The position numbers were made by a program, and so were the translations under genes. From Cloeon dipterum (lineage: Eukaryota > Arthropoda > Insecta > Ephemeroptera > Baetidae), in assembly GCF_949628265.1 (NCBI RefSeq), contig NC_088786.1, forward strand, positions 33,067,681 to 33,131,680: a DNA stretch of 64,000 nt. The letters are read 5' to 3'. The notes under the pieces are model-generated. The model was not told where the DNA came from. It saw only the letters and a list, made by a program, of their open reading frames with translations, and made no database searches. Below are positions 12,949 through 23,980 of this stretch, piece after piece (the first letter of the stretch is position 1; each line of letters opens with the position of its first letter).

Positions 12949-13543
12949 GTGCCTACTAGACCCAAGTTTTAATATTGCATAATTAGCCCCATGTGTGCTT
13001 GGAACAAAAATATAAATTTTGTGCCACATTGTTGCATTTGCTAAGTGCAAAAATAAAGGTAATTGATTGTTAGGGAAATATTGCCTTTCATTCCACTCTT
13101 TCATCAGCATCAATACACACAAAACAATTCGTATGGATGGACTACTTTTTATCATCCCAATGTCCTAAGGTTTAAATAAATCAAATTTTGGTTTTAGCAC
13201 AGGAAATATTTATGACGCACATTAAAAATAATAATATCAGCTAAATGGTGAAGCAATAATTTATGAAATAAAAACGGCTCTTTTTGTATATTTATTTCGA
13301 GAGGTATTCTTCGAGACGTGGGCGATGAAAAAACTTTGATGCCACAGAAGAGTGATGGCATGTTTACTTTGGCCGAAACTGCTCGCCAGATAATGACTCT
13401 TCATTTTCTCCCACCATTTAAGCTCGTTTATATCAATTGAAGCTTGTCAAAAAAGGCAATCTGCGCTTTGGATCACAACTATTCGGCTCCTCGGCGCCTT
13501 GCAAACGAGTTGAATTGTTATAGCTGATAGAAAAAACCTAAGA
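12949..13543 (+). repeat. Copy A 3' flank, duplicated after copy C
   Basis: From the copy A stop to about 13430 the non-coding sequence aligns nearly continuously with 17184-17690 downstream of copy C. Shared blocks include GAGACGTGGGCGATGAAAAA and GAAACTGCTCGCCAGATAAT. This shows that copies A and C share a duplicated unit larger than the coding region. The rest, up to 13543, is the copy B leader. Confidence 0.8.
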
Positions 13544-15013
13544 ATGGATCGCTGGGTCGGCAGGGTTGCAATCGTGACAGGGGCAAGCGTTGGAATCGGA
13601 GCAGCAATCGCCAAGACCCTCGCCCTGAAAGGAATGAAGGTCGTTGGCGTTGCCCGCAGGGTGGAGAAAATACAGGTGAGAAAATATATAACATGCATTT
13701 AAATAATGTGAGTGGTCGCGTGAGCAAAATTACGCAATGATAAGATAATATATATGCCTTGTAAAAGCCACTAAAGCTATCAAAAGTTGAACCTGAAATG
13801 ACATAATGTGAATAAGTCCGCTGTTTCCAGTCTTTATTTGAGTTTAAGAATAATCACATATATGCTAAAAAAAATCGCAGGCGTTAGTGGAGGAGCTGAA
13901 GTTAGAAAATCCGAAAGGCGAATTGCACGCAATTAAGGGAGATGTGACCAACGAGGAGGATATCAAAAGAATCGTCCAGTGGACCCGAGAAAAACTGGGA
14001 GGAACAGACGTCCTCGTGAACAATGCCGGTTGCGGTATTTTAAAAAAGCTGTCTGGTATTTAATGAAATAATGTGTTGGAAAATGAAAGAAAACCAATAT
14101 TTTCTGTATGAAAAGAAATTTCACTGGCTGACATAAGGAAAGTTTTGGATTTGAACGTAGTTGGACTGACTCTGTTCACGCGAGACGTGATTCAAGACAT
14201 GAAAAGCAGGGGTGTCATCGACGGCCACATTTTTCACATCAACAGGTAAAAGCGCCCTTGAAAATCGAGAACTATGCACCATGAACAACAGACTAGCCGC
14301 GCATATTGCCTATATCCCCTAAATTCATTCATTCCTCACTGCACATTTATCTAGAAATTCATTTACTCTACCCTTTACTGAGTGATCAAAAATACTAAAA
14401 AAATCGAATCTGTTTTAAAGTTATAATGATTTTTTAAATCTTAATCAGCCAAAAATAATTATTGCTGAAATATAATACAGCGCATGGTAAATATCATTGG
14501 CAAAAAACAGTCGTAAAAAAATAATATAAAAACTTCCTGCTTTTCAGTCACGAATTTTCCAATTTCTTCTATTTCAGTGTTGTCGGCCACGAAATCATCA
14601 ACTACCCCATGATCGAAATGTACACGGCCAGCAAACACGCGGTCACTGTCTTAACCGAAGGATTGCGGAGAGAGCTGCGCGACATGGGCACCAAGACCCG
14701 CGTGACAGTATAAGATCTAAATATTATATCAAATCAATAAATTAACTGAGCCAAAAATTTGTGCAGAGTATCAGTCCTGGTGCAGTAAAGACGGAATTCG
14801 CGTTGGCCTCTGGACTGCCAGAGGAACAAGCGCGAAAAGTATATGATGGAATTCCGTGTCTCGAGTCACAGGATGTTGCAGACGCACTCGTTTACGCACT
14901 AACGGCCCCGCCGCACGTTCAGGTTCCTATTAAATCTAATGAAAAACAGAGTAGAACTGATTTGATTTTTGCAGGTGCATGAAATGATCATCCACGCCAC
15001 TGGTGAATTGTAA
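13544..15013 (+). CDS. Short-chain dehydrogenase/reductase, SDR copy B
   Basis: Exons 13544-13675, 13881-14055, 14116-14245, 14578-14707, 14767-14922 and 14975-15013 give 253 residues, with exon lengths identical to copy A. Motifs present are T-G-A-S-V-G-I-G, N-N-A-G, L-D-L-N-V, I-N-S-V-V-G and Y-T-A-S-K, so it looks catalytically intact. It differs from its neighbours mainly in the substrate-loop region after the fifth exon junction (L-P-E-E-Q-A-R-K) and ends in H-A-T-G-E-L. Intron 3 is longer (332 nt) than in copies A and C. An AATAAA at 15107 follows the stop by about 95 bases. Confidence 0.92.
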
Positions 15014-15567
15014 TAAAAAGGAAGAGCGGAAAAGAGAACTTTTAGCTAACGTTTATGCATTATTTGAAAATTATTGTATTGATTAACACACTTTTACAAT
15101 ATATTTAATAAATAAATTTAATGAAAACCATAAACACGATATAAATATAATTGTATTTAATGAGATACACCTATATGGCTGTTTTCAGATTCTTTTTATG
15201 AAAAAAAACCGCACACAGGTGTTGGAAGATCTTAAGTGGTAATAATTTTGTTTAATTCTTATAGGATGATTGGCACATTATAGCCGTTGCACTCTCGAAA
15301 TCTAAGTAGACTAAATTTTATTTACGAAAATAATAACAACAAAGTCTCGTTTCCAGTTTGAGGCTGTTTCACAGAGGCTAATTCCAGGACTTTGCTTTGG
15401 GGCGTTTTAGGCAAGAGGCAACTGCAGCGTTTTATATAAATAATGCTGATAAAATTTTCGCCCATGATGCCTACGATATCAAAAAAGATAAAAATTGTCA
15501 CAGCTGCGTGTAAGCCTCAGTCGAGTCGTTAGTCAAACGCGATCATTACGGGTTAAGATTTCAAAGA
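15014..15567 (+). promoter_or_regulatory. Spacer and promoter of SDR copy C
   Basis: A TATATAAA box at 15433-15440 stands about 128 bases before the copy C start codon, a spacing close to that of copy F. Upstream is the AT-rich 3' flank of copy B. No other gene is seen. Confidence 0.55.
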
Positions 15568-17183
15568 ATGGACCGTTGGGTAGGAAGAGTTGCGATCGTG
15601 ACGGGGGCGAGCGTTGGAATCGGAGCAGCTATCGCCAAAAGCCTCGCCCTGAGAGGGATGAGAGTTGTTGGCGTTGCTCGTAGGGTGGAGAAAATACAGG
15701 TGAGTGAAAAAACTACATTTTTTTAATTCAAGACCAGCCCGTTGGCTCGCATTGTTAAGGCAATCTCAGGAGTGTCAAAGCAATATGAGGTATCTGAGCA
15801 GTTGGGAGATCTAATACTGGCTACCCATTGTCAGAGATGGCAAAAAGTGGTTAGTTTAGTGACTCAAATTGCTCAACGGGCTGTGAGGCGCACCGGCGCC
15901 GACTCGCTACTTGCTGGTTTGCACCTTTCCAGCATGCGTGATTTGGCTTCACGGGACGAATGTCTAGCGTTTCAATGCAGTCCTCGGTGCGGAGGCAAGT
16001 GGCCCTTGAGTGGGCTTGGGTCCCTGTGCGGCCCGGTGCGCCCATGTTATCCGTTCGCGGTGTTATTGGGACCCGGGTTTCAGCATTCGTGCTAGTGCAG
16101 TGCGCGCCCTTCCCGGTCCTCGGACAGGGATAAAATGAGCAAAAAAAAAGAAGATGAAGTTTAAAAAAGTGCTATAGACCAAATTTAATGAAGTCTTCGA
16201 CTAAAACATTATCAGCAAAATTCACGTCAAAGATTACTTTGCACGTGTGACCAAAAAATTAACTTACAATACGTACAGTCAGTACAGATAATACTAATTT
16301 TACAGGCCTTAATTGAGGAACTGAAGGCGGAGAACCCGAAGGGAGAATTGCACGCTATCAAGGGGGATGTTACTTGCGAAGACGATATCAAAAGGATCGT
16401 CCAGTGGACTCGAGAAAACCTCGGCGGCACGGATGTCCTTGTGAACAATGCCGGCGGCGGCGTTTTGAAAAAATTATCTGGTAATTAATGCAAACTATCT
16501 GCGTCGGAAAAAAGAAGCTAAGAGGTTTTAAAGAAATTTCGCTGGCCGACATCAGGAAAACCTTAGATTTGAACGTGGTTGGACTGTCTCTGTTCACGAG
16601 AGATGCGATTCAGGACATGAAAAGCAGGGGCGTCAATGATGGCCACATTTTTCACATCAACAGGTGAGATGACCTGAACAACAGATACGCCGAGCGACCA
16701 GCCTACTTTTCCTATGATAAAAATATTTATGTTTTAGCATTGCCGGTCATGAAATATTGAATATGCTCGGGACAGAGATTTACTCGGCTAGCAAGCACGC
16801 AGTTACTGCTTTGACAGAAGGACTGCGGAGAGAACTGAGAGACATGGGCACCAAGATTCGCGTGACGGTGAGTTTGATTTTTTTTTAAATTTGCAAAAAC
16901 AGGAAGGAGAGAAAAATTTCTCTCTGCAGAGCATCAGCCCTGGTGAAGTGAAGACAGGAATCGCGGTGGCAAGCGGGATGTCGGAAGAAGAAGCTGAGGA
17001 ACTTTACAAGAGCAGGCCATATCTTGAGACAGAAGACATCGCCAATGCGCTCGTTTACGCTTTAGCAGCACCACCTCACGTTCAGGTTTCGATAAAATTT
17101 ATATTTAAATTATGTATATTATATTTGAATTATTTTTATTACAGGTGCACGAAATAATAATTTTACCCACCGGCAGACCCTAA
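15568..17183 (+). CDS. Short-chain dehydrogenase/reductase, SDR copy C (mosaic)
   Basis: Exons 15568-15699, 16306-16480, 16534-16663, 16738-16867, 16930-17085 and 17145-17183 give 253 residues with all SDR motifs (T-G-A-S-V-G-I-G, N-N-A-G, L-D-L-N-V, I-N-S-I-A-G, Y-S-A-S-K). Exon 1 matches copy D best (for example the shared AAAAGCCTC and GGGATGAGAGTTGTTGG). From the middle of exon 2 through the stop and 3' flank the sequence is nearly identical to copy A, introns included. Intron 1 (606 nt) carries a SINE-like insertion. The pattern points to gene conversion or unequal crossing-over between array members. A polyadenylation motif lies at 17331. Confidence 0.92.
15735..16150 (+). mobile_element. 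SINE-like repeat in intron 1 of SDR copy C
   Basis: A GC-rich block in an otherwise AT-rich intron ends in GGGATAAAATGAGC followed by an A-run. Positions about 15900-16140 match the reverse complement of 17800-18035 at roughly 90% by eye. The head (15745-15840) contains TTAAGGCAATCTCAGG, weakly like the A-box region of 5S rRNA, or less likely a tRNA-type A box. It has no long open frame of its own. The orientation is the same as the host gene. Confidence 0.7.
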
Positions 17184-17690
17184 GTGCCTAAAAGACCCAA
17201 ATTTTATTAGTGCATAAAGTGTGCGTGGAACAAAAATAATGTAAATTATGTGCCACATTGTTGCATTCGCAAAGAGCAAAAATCCGCATGCATATAGATC
17301 AGAAAATGAGCCATGATGATGATTGGGAAAAATAAAGGTCATCGATTGTTAGGGAAATATTGCCTTTCATTCCATTCTCACATCAGCGCATCAACACACA
17401 AAACAATTCGAGTCTTTTTAAATTTTTCACTATGTTCTCGGGTTTAAATTAATCAAATTTTGGTTAGGACAGGAAATATTTTAGACGCACATTAAAAATT
17501 ATAATATAAGCAAAATGATGAAGCAATAAACTTTGAAATCAAAACGATCTTTATTTTGAGAGATATTCTTCGAGACGTGGGCGATGAAAAAGCTTTTATG
17601 CCACAGATGAGTGGTGGTATGTTTGCTTTTGCCGAAACTGCTCGCCAGATAATGACTCTCCATTTTCTCCCACCGTTTAAGGTCATGAAT
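17184..17690 (+). repeat. Copy C 3' flank, duplicate of copy A 3' flank
   Basis: This is the counterpart of 12949-13430, with small indels and substitutions. It runs from the stop codon through the shared polyadenylation motif to CTCCCACCGTTTAAGGTCAT, where the similarity to the A flank ends and a LINE tail begins. Confidence 0.8.
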
Positions 17691-17788
17691 TACAAAATTA
17701 CAGTACAAGAATATACCAGCAATTAAAATACCATGTACAAAAGGCAAAAAAATGACAAGCAGAAACACGTGAAACAAAATATTTAATC
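17691..17788 (-). mobile_element. LINE 3'-tail fragment
   Basis: On the minus strand this AT-rich piece (TTTTTGCCTTTTGTACATGG, then TTTTAATTGCTGGTATATTC) matches the tail of the LINE remnant in a Tudor-gene intron (about 36935-37020). It holds only 3' untranslated sequence and abuts the SINE-like copy on its right. Confidence 0.5.
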
Positions 17789-17791
17789 AAA

Positions 17792-18118
17792 GTTTTCTTT
17801 TTTTCTTTTTATCCCTGTCCAAGGACCGGGAAGCACTGTTCTAGCACGAATACTGAAGCCCGCCAGGTTCCAATAACACCGCGAACGGATAACATGGGCG
17901 CACCAGGCCGCACAGGGACCCAGCCCACTGAAGGGCCACTTGCCTCCGCACCGAGGACTTTTTGAAACGCTAGACATTCGTCCCGTGATGCCAAATCAAG
18001 CATGCTGGAAAGGTTCAAACCAGCAAGTAGAGTCGGCCTAGAGCTATATAGTCGGTAGGGAGACTTTCCAGGCGTTCGTTCACCCATCCATACCGATTAT
18101 ACGCATGTTGCTTATGCC
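17792..18118 (-). mobile_element. SINE-like repeat with 5S-rRNA-like head
   Basis: This second copy of the repeat in copy C intron 1 is in the opposite orientation. Read on the minus strand it starts near 18118 with AAGCAACATGCG and then TGGATGGGTGAAC...CGCCTGG. That resembles the A box and C box of the internal 5S rRNA promoter in order and spacing, so a SINE3-type origin is plausible. The body (18035-17820) is shared with the other copy. The 3' end is GGACAGGGATAAAA and an A/G-rich tail. It sits between the copy C 3' flank and the copy D promoter. Confidence 0.65.
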
Positions 18119-18354
18119 GTAGATATAATTGCATCATACTAATAAACACTTCAAAAATTGCACCTACGTTTATAGACTTTGACCTGGCGCATATCAGGCA
18201 AGGGGCGCTAGAGTCTTTGAAACGTAGAACACTATAAGTATCGATGAGAGTAGTCAGATGGTACCTTTATCAATAAAGATAAAAAGATCATAGCAGTTCT
18301 TAATAAGTTGTGAGCGCCTGGCTGAGTGTCCATTTCGATTTCATATTTCAAAGA
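18119..18354 (+). promoter_or_regulatory. Leader and putative promoter of SDR copy D
   Basis: A TATA-like CTATAAG at about 18232-18238 lies about 120 bases before the start codon. A short stretch (ATCAATAAAGATAAAAA) resembles the copy C leader, in line with the related first exons. Confidence 0.4.
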
Positions 18355-19677
18355 ATGGACCGCTGGGTGGGCAGGGTAGCTATAGTGACGGGGGCGAGCG
18401 TTGGAATCGGAGCAGCAATCGCCAAAAGCCTCACCCTGAAAGGGATGAGAGTTGTTGGTGTTGCCCGCAGGGTGGAAAAAATAGAGGTGAGGAGAGAAAC
18501 CATAATTTTTTCTTTGCAAATGTTCTGAAAGAGAGCGAAATTATGAATTTTTTGAGAAATTATTGCTATCAACGTATAGCGAACTACCGCGAATCTCGCG
18601 TTACCGTGTGACCGAGGTGCATCCATTTATATGACCGTCAATTAGTTACATAATAGTTCTATTGATAAGATTCAACTATGGGATTCTCAAGTCACAAACA
18701 TTATCAGTGATTACGCTAAACTTTTATTTGCGGACGGCTTACTGTCCTGATAAAGCGAAAAATAATTTTAATTTCAGGCGTTGGTTGATGAGCTTAAAAC
18801 GGAAAATCCAAAGGGCGAATTGCACGCCATTAAGGGAGATGTTACTTGCGAGGAAGATATCAAAAGGATAGTCCAGTGGGTTCGAGAAAAATTTGGGGGC
18901 TTTGATGTCCTCGTCAACAATGCTGGCGGTGCCGTTTTTTCAAAGTTGTCAGGTAATTCAATCAAAATTGTATACACTGACCAATTTTATACGAGTTTAT
19001 TGAAACAGAAATTTCCCTTGCTGACATCAGGAGAATGTTAGATTTGAACGTAGTTGGACTTTCTCTGTTCACGCGAGATGCGATTCAGGATATGAAGAGC
19101 AGGGGCGTCGACGACGGCCACATTTTTCACATCAACAGGTGCGAGAGCTCGACAATCGATGCTAATGATGCAACATTAAGCAGAACGAGCAAACAACTAA
19201 ATTTGGAATATAAGCGTATTAATGCAAATATTTCTACTGTAGCATTGGTGGTCACGAAATAGTCAATATGCCCAGGACTGAGATGTACGTAGCAACCAAA
19301 CACGCGGTCACGGTTTTGACCGAGGGACTACGAAGAGAACTGCGCGACATGGGCACCAAGATACGCGTGACCGTAAGATAATAAAATCTGGCTTTTATCA
19401 ATGCATTACATTAAAACAACAACCACAGAGCATAAGTCCTGGTGCGGTAAAGACGGAGTTTGGTGTGGCTGCTGGTTTGACAGAGGAGCAAGCAGACCAA
19501 TACTACAAAATCAAACCGTACCTAGAGCCAGAGGACATTGCTGATGCGCTTGTTTACGCATTGTCAGCACCACCACACGTTCAGGTTTGACTTCCGCTTT
19601 ACTTTGAAGATATTCAATAATAATGTTATTTTTTTCAGGTGCATGAATTAATAATTTTGCCCACCGGCAGAACTTAA
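18355..19677 (+). CDS. Short-chain dehydrogenase/reductase, SDR copy D
   Basis: Exons 18355-18486, 18778-18952, 19009-19138, 19243-19372, 19429-19584 and 19639-19677 give 253 residues. The cofactor motif T-G-A-S-V-G-I-G, N-N-A-G, L-D-L-N-V, I-N-S-I-G-G and the active-site pair in Y-V-A-T-K are present. Exon 2 is less like copies A and C (V-R-E-K-F-G-G-F-D-V). The C-terminus (I-L-P-T-G-R-T) is close to copies A and C. An AATAAA at 19693 follows the stop by only about 16 bases. Confidence 0.92.
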
Positions 19678-20433
19678 ATTGATAGCTATGCCAATAAAAC
19701 TTAACCCAATGACCTGCATTTTTATATGTTCATCTCGCACACCTTGTTTACGCATGGATAGTAGAAATGAGTAAAAAAATTAATTAATTTAAATTACGAA
19801 AAGCGAAATAACCTGCTTAACAACAGAGTGAACAGAGGAAAAATTAATATTTACTTTAGGTGTTGCAATATATTTGTTTAATTTGCTGAACGTCATGAGC
19901 TTCTTAACAAAGGCACACACGTGCTAGAGAAATGCAATTAAAAAAAGTGTAATTTTTTTATTGAGAACTTCTTTTGAATAAAGTTCTTAAAATATTTCAA
20001 CCTAGCAATTGATTACATAACAACAATTATGATACTGCAAATGAAGATAGTGCGGTAGTAAAGATGAGACGTACTACATGTACACATTGTAAATGTGTAT
20101 AACATAATTATTTAATTTGAGATGAACTGCCACCGTATTGGACCTGATATAATTTTGTCGTAATATTTTCATAAATTAATGGCCCTGTTCAAATTACATT
20201 TAGAGCATTAAATTAAATTATGAAGATCTAAAATAGAACTACGCAATGTTTCCAGGATTAAGCTGTTTCATTTACAGTTCTCAATAAAAAAACACAGCCA
20301 TGAGAGAATTTCGGTATCTTAAATAAATAATCTTATCTTTACGTTTTATGTTTTTATGGAGCGAATCGCATTAGAAATAAAAGTGTACTCCAATAAACGC
20401 TGCAACATTTCTACACACTACAATCTAGGAAAG
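19678..20433. other. Spacer between SDR copies D and E
   Basis: AT-rich sequence with no coding potential and no repeat I can recognise. A clear TATA box for copy E is not evident. Confidence 0.5.
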
Positions 20434-21511
20434 ATGGAGCGTTGGGTTGGCCGTGTTGCAATTGTGACTGGTGCGAGCGCAGGTATTGGGGCTGCCATTG
20501 CCAAGGCATTGGCCCAAAATGGAATGAGGGTCGTCGGGGTGGCTCGCAGAGAGGAGCGGATTCAGGTAGAACAATATTTTTCAAACCACCGCCTGCACCC
20601 GAAAATCACACGACTCATGGCCACGAAATTTATTTAAAGTTTGACATGCATATATATAGGAGTTGGCAGACGCATTGAAAAAGGAAAACGCCAAGGGCGA
20701 ACTTTTCCCTTTCAAAGGTGACATAACAATTGAAGAAGACGTGAAAAGAGTTGTCCAATGGACCAGGGACACCTTGGGCGGCGCTGACGTCCTCGTCAAT
20801 AACGCTGGTCGCGCAGTTCTAACCAAGCTGTCTGGTAATTCCTTGCAGATATTGAACAAACTAAATGTTCTTAAAAACCATAATAGAGGTTTCGATTGAG
20901 GACATGAACAAAGTTTTCGGCCTCAACGTGTTTGCGCTGACTCAACTGACAGGGTGTGTAATTCAGGATATGAAAAGCAGAGGTGTAGACGACGGACACA
21001 TTTTCCACATCAATAGGTGGTTTTATCCGAAGACATTTTGATATTTCATGCTAAAAAATCTCTCAGCACTGCCGGACACTCGGTGTTGGATATTCAAGGA
21101 ATGGACATTTACATCACGAGCAAGCACGCGGTTACCGTGCTGACCGAATTGCAGAGAAGAGAGCTGCGCGACTCAGGGACAAAAATCAGAATTACGGTAA
21201 TTTCTAGAGGAAAGAAATCGCAGAAAAAAATAATTACAATTTTTATAGAGCATTAGCCCTGGTTTAGTGAGGACGGAAATCATGGTGGCTTCTGGACTTT
21301 GTGAGGAAAACGCGGCTAAAGTGTACAGCATGAGTCCTTGTTTGGAATCGGAGGACGTCGCAAACGGCTTGTTATACGTCCTCACAACACCTCCACACGT
21401 CCAGGCAAAAACTGAACCTTCTAAACTTAAACTGGTAAAATAAAATTTATTTTTCAATAGATTCACGAGCTCAAGATGCAGCCGACTGGGGATCCATACA
21501 ACTATAATTGA
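20434..21511 (+). CDS. Short-chain dehydrogenase/reductase, SDR copy E (GC-AG last intron)
   Basis: Exons 20434-20565, 20660-20834, 20887-21016, 21067-21196, 21249-21404 and 21461-21511 give 257 residues. It keeps [21 protein letters not shown] and Y-I-T-S-K. It is clearly more divergent than copies A-D: exon 3 reads [11 protein letters not shown], and a Leu-Gln replaces the usual Gly-Leu after T-E. The last intron (56 nt) has donor CAG|GCAAAA instead of GT. If it were retained, the frame would close after 12 extra codons. The spliced tail is [11 protein letters not shown] and six more residues. Confidence 0.9.
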
Positions 21512-21865
21512 TTCAAGATGGATTATTTTTCAAAGAAAATTCGATCATTTGCAATATTAGCGAGCTTATGTTACATTATTTTGCATTAAAAACCTTCATC
21601 AAGATCAATGTCATTGAGTTTAAATTAAAATACATTCGAATTATTTTATTTCCCCAAGCAGTCATATAATTTGCAGTCGTTTACACGACTGGGACTGCCA
21701 AGGTCTCAAGCATTATGTTTGAGGCTATATATATAACCATAAGAATACGGGAGAGTCCCCCACTAAGAGCAGATAGCGGTACAGTCCAAAGTATGCCTCC
21801 CGCTCTCTCGCTTCTACAGAGCGCGCTGATTGACTGAAATACGTCCGCGCTCATCGTCAGTCAGG
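21512..21865 (+). promoter_or_regulatory. Spacer and promoter of SDR copy F
   Basis: A strong TATATATATAA box at 21726-21736 lies 130 bases before the copy F start codon, nearly the same distance as the TATA box of copy C. The leader between them is GC-richer than the spacer. Confidence 0.6.
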
Positions 21866-22985
21866 ATGGATCGCTGGACTGGACGTGTGGCCATCGTCAC
21901 GGGATCGAGCGCCGGAATTGGCGCTGCTATTGCCCGCCTTCTAGTAGAAAATGGTTTGAGGGTTGTTGGGGTTGCCAGACGGGACGAAAGAGTTCAGGTA
22001 CAGGCATTACGAACCTGGAGTTATTAAAAAAAAGCTAAACTAATTTATAATTAGTATTAAATTTCTTTCTGCGGGATATTTAATTTTATTTATAACAGGA
22101 ATTGGCAGAAGAGCTTAAGAAGGAAGGCGCGAAGGGAGAGTTGTTTGCAATTAAAGGAGACGTAACTAACGAGGAAGACATAAAACGGGTTGTCAAGTGG
22201 GCCAGAGAAAATCTCGGTGGAGCGGACGTGCTGATAAACAACGCCGGTGTTGCTCCCGACTGCCCATTGACAAGTAATTAATTAAATACTATAAACGTGA
22301 TTTGGATCTAAGTGTGATTTTTAGAATTTTCATCGAAGAATTTTCGCCAATTATACGATACCAACGTCGTTGGTTTGGCTCTTTTCTCGCGGGAAGTAAT
22401 TCAGGACATGAGAAGCAGACGAATTGACGACGGGCACATATTTAATATTAATAGGTACGGCGAAATTATACTATCGATTTAAAAGCTTGATTAAAATATT
22501 GCTTCAGTGTTTGCGGCCACTCAATCATCGAGATGCCAGAAGTCGGCGCTTACAGTGGCACCAAGTACGCGGTCACAGCTTTAACTGAAGGATTGCGCCG
22601 AGAACTAAGGGATCTCAAGACTAAAATCAGAGTCACTGTATGCTAAATATCAAAATCTCTTTTGCATCCCCTTTAATCTTTAAATATTTTACAGAGCATT
22701 AGTCCCGGCATAGTGAGGACGGAAATCGCGGAAGCAGCAGGAGTGCCCAAGAAAATCTCAGATTCACATTTCGATGAGAATCCTTGTCTCGAGGCTAAAG
22801 ACGTGGCTGATGCTGTTTTGTATGCTCTGTCAGCACCCCCACATGTGCAGGTAAGAATTTAATTTTGGGACACTGTCTTTAATAATGTTATTAGGGTATT
22901 GATCTTCATTTTTTGTAAAATAAAACTTAATTTTATTTTTTAGGTTCATGAACTCATCATCCGACCCGTAGGGGAGAGTTTCTAA
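21866..22985 (+). CDS. Short-chain dehydrogenase/reductase, SDR copy F
   Basis: Exons 21866-21997, 22099-22273, 22325-22454, 22508-22637, 22695-22850 and 22944-22985 give 254 residues. Motifs are T-G-S-S-A-G-I-G, I-N-N-A-G, D-T-N-V, I-N-S-V-C-G and Y-S-G-T-K. With copy G it forms a subgroup: the end of exon 2 reads V-A-P followed by a Cys-containing segment rather than the K-L-S-G of copies A-E, and the split codon there begins with A, not G. Y-S-G-x-K also sets F and G apart. It ends R-P-V-G-E-S-F. Confidence 0.92.
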
Positions 22986-23980
22986 TAACCTAAAACCTAC
23001 AAACCAAAATATTTACTGTACGCATTCTAAGGAGACCACTAAATTAACTTTTTTGATAAATTTAGTTGTCACACATTGTAAATTGAGCTTTATTATTTGT
23101 ATGTCGAATTTGGCGTTTGATTTGATAGCATTTAAAAGATTTTGTGAAGTCAGGGTAGGTTTGGATAGCATGGAATTGAGATTTTTAAAGCAATTGTTAG
23201 TGCTACAACCAGCACAGCTGCCAAGCATTGTTTTCTATTGGGATATTTAATTTTGGAGGACATAAAATGAAGTTATTGAGGAAAATTAAAAACTTTTCAA
23301 AATAGATCGCCGAGAGTGTTATGTGTATTTTTTCTCTCTATAGAGGAGAGCAAATATCGGTTCAGCCCCCGGCCGATTTCTGGTTATGCAGCATGCAAAT
23401 CACATGAGTTAGGCATATTGCATTATATCGGAGATAGACTAAATATATCAATAATAATTGATTGAAGCGTGTCAGAATTCTATGAAAAATTAAAAAATAA
23501 ATGCAATGAATAAAGCGCACTTTGGCTGATTTTTTCCCACTGTTTCCTAATGAAATTTTTTTAAAAAAATATTTGTTTCTTTTTTATGTAGGGATGATAT
23601 GAGGTATAAATGGGATAAAGTTATACCCTCGCTGAGATCCACATAAAAACAAATTTTGAATTTAGAGTTCAAAATTATTGAAATTTTTTAGTTCATCTTC
23701 ATGTTTTGCCAACGAAAGCAGTTTAATTTCTGACGAGGGTAGGAAGGAAGAATAATAAATGCAGGTGACTTTGCACAACCAGCCAAAAGAATTTACCAAT
23801 AAGCCAAGGCACCAGCAAAGCGGACACACTGGTCTTTAGCGCCACCAACCAGTCACGCGCGAACCACTCAGAAGGTAATCTGCCTGGCAGTAGGACTTTG
23901 ACTTAAAGAGACGAGTCATCTACTGTTGTTGCTCTCGCATTTTAAGTGTTTTGGTTTGGTGTCTATTCCTCCGTAGAAAA
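22986..23980. other. Spacer between SDR copies F and G
   Basis: About 1 kb, mostly AT-rich. A short GC-richer patch near 23365 (CCCCCGGCCG) is isolated. No coding exon, RNA gene or repeat could be supported. The last 150 bases should contain the copy G promoter, but no TATA box is obvious. Confidence 0.45.

Noticed and set aside
15742-15840. tRNA gene or tRNA-derived SINE head in copy C intron 1
   Set aside because: An A-box-like TGGCTC...GTTAAGGC exists, but no B box and no cloverleaf can be drawn. The sister copy favours a 5S-type head.
17809-18087. Minus-strand 92-codon open frame near SDR copy D
   Set aside because: It lies wholly within the SINE-like repeat. The other copy has frame differences, so it is not a gene.
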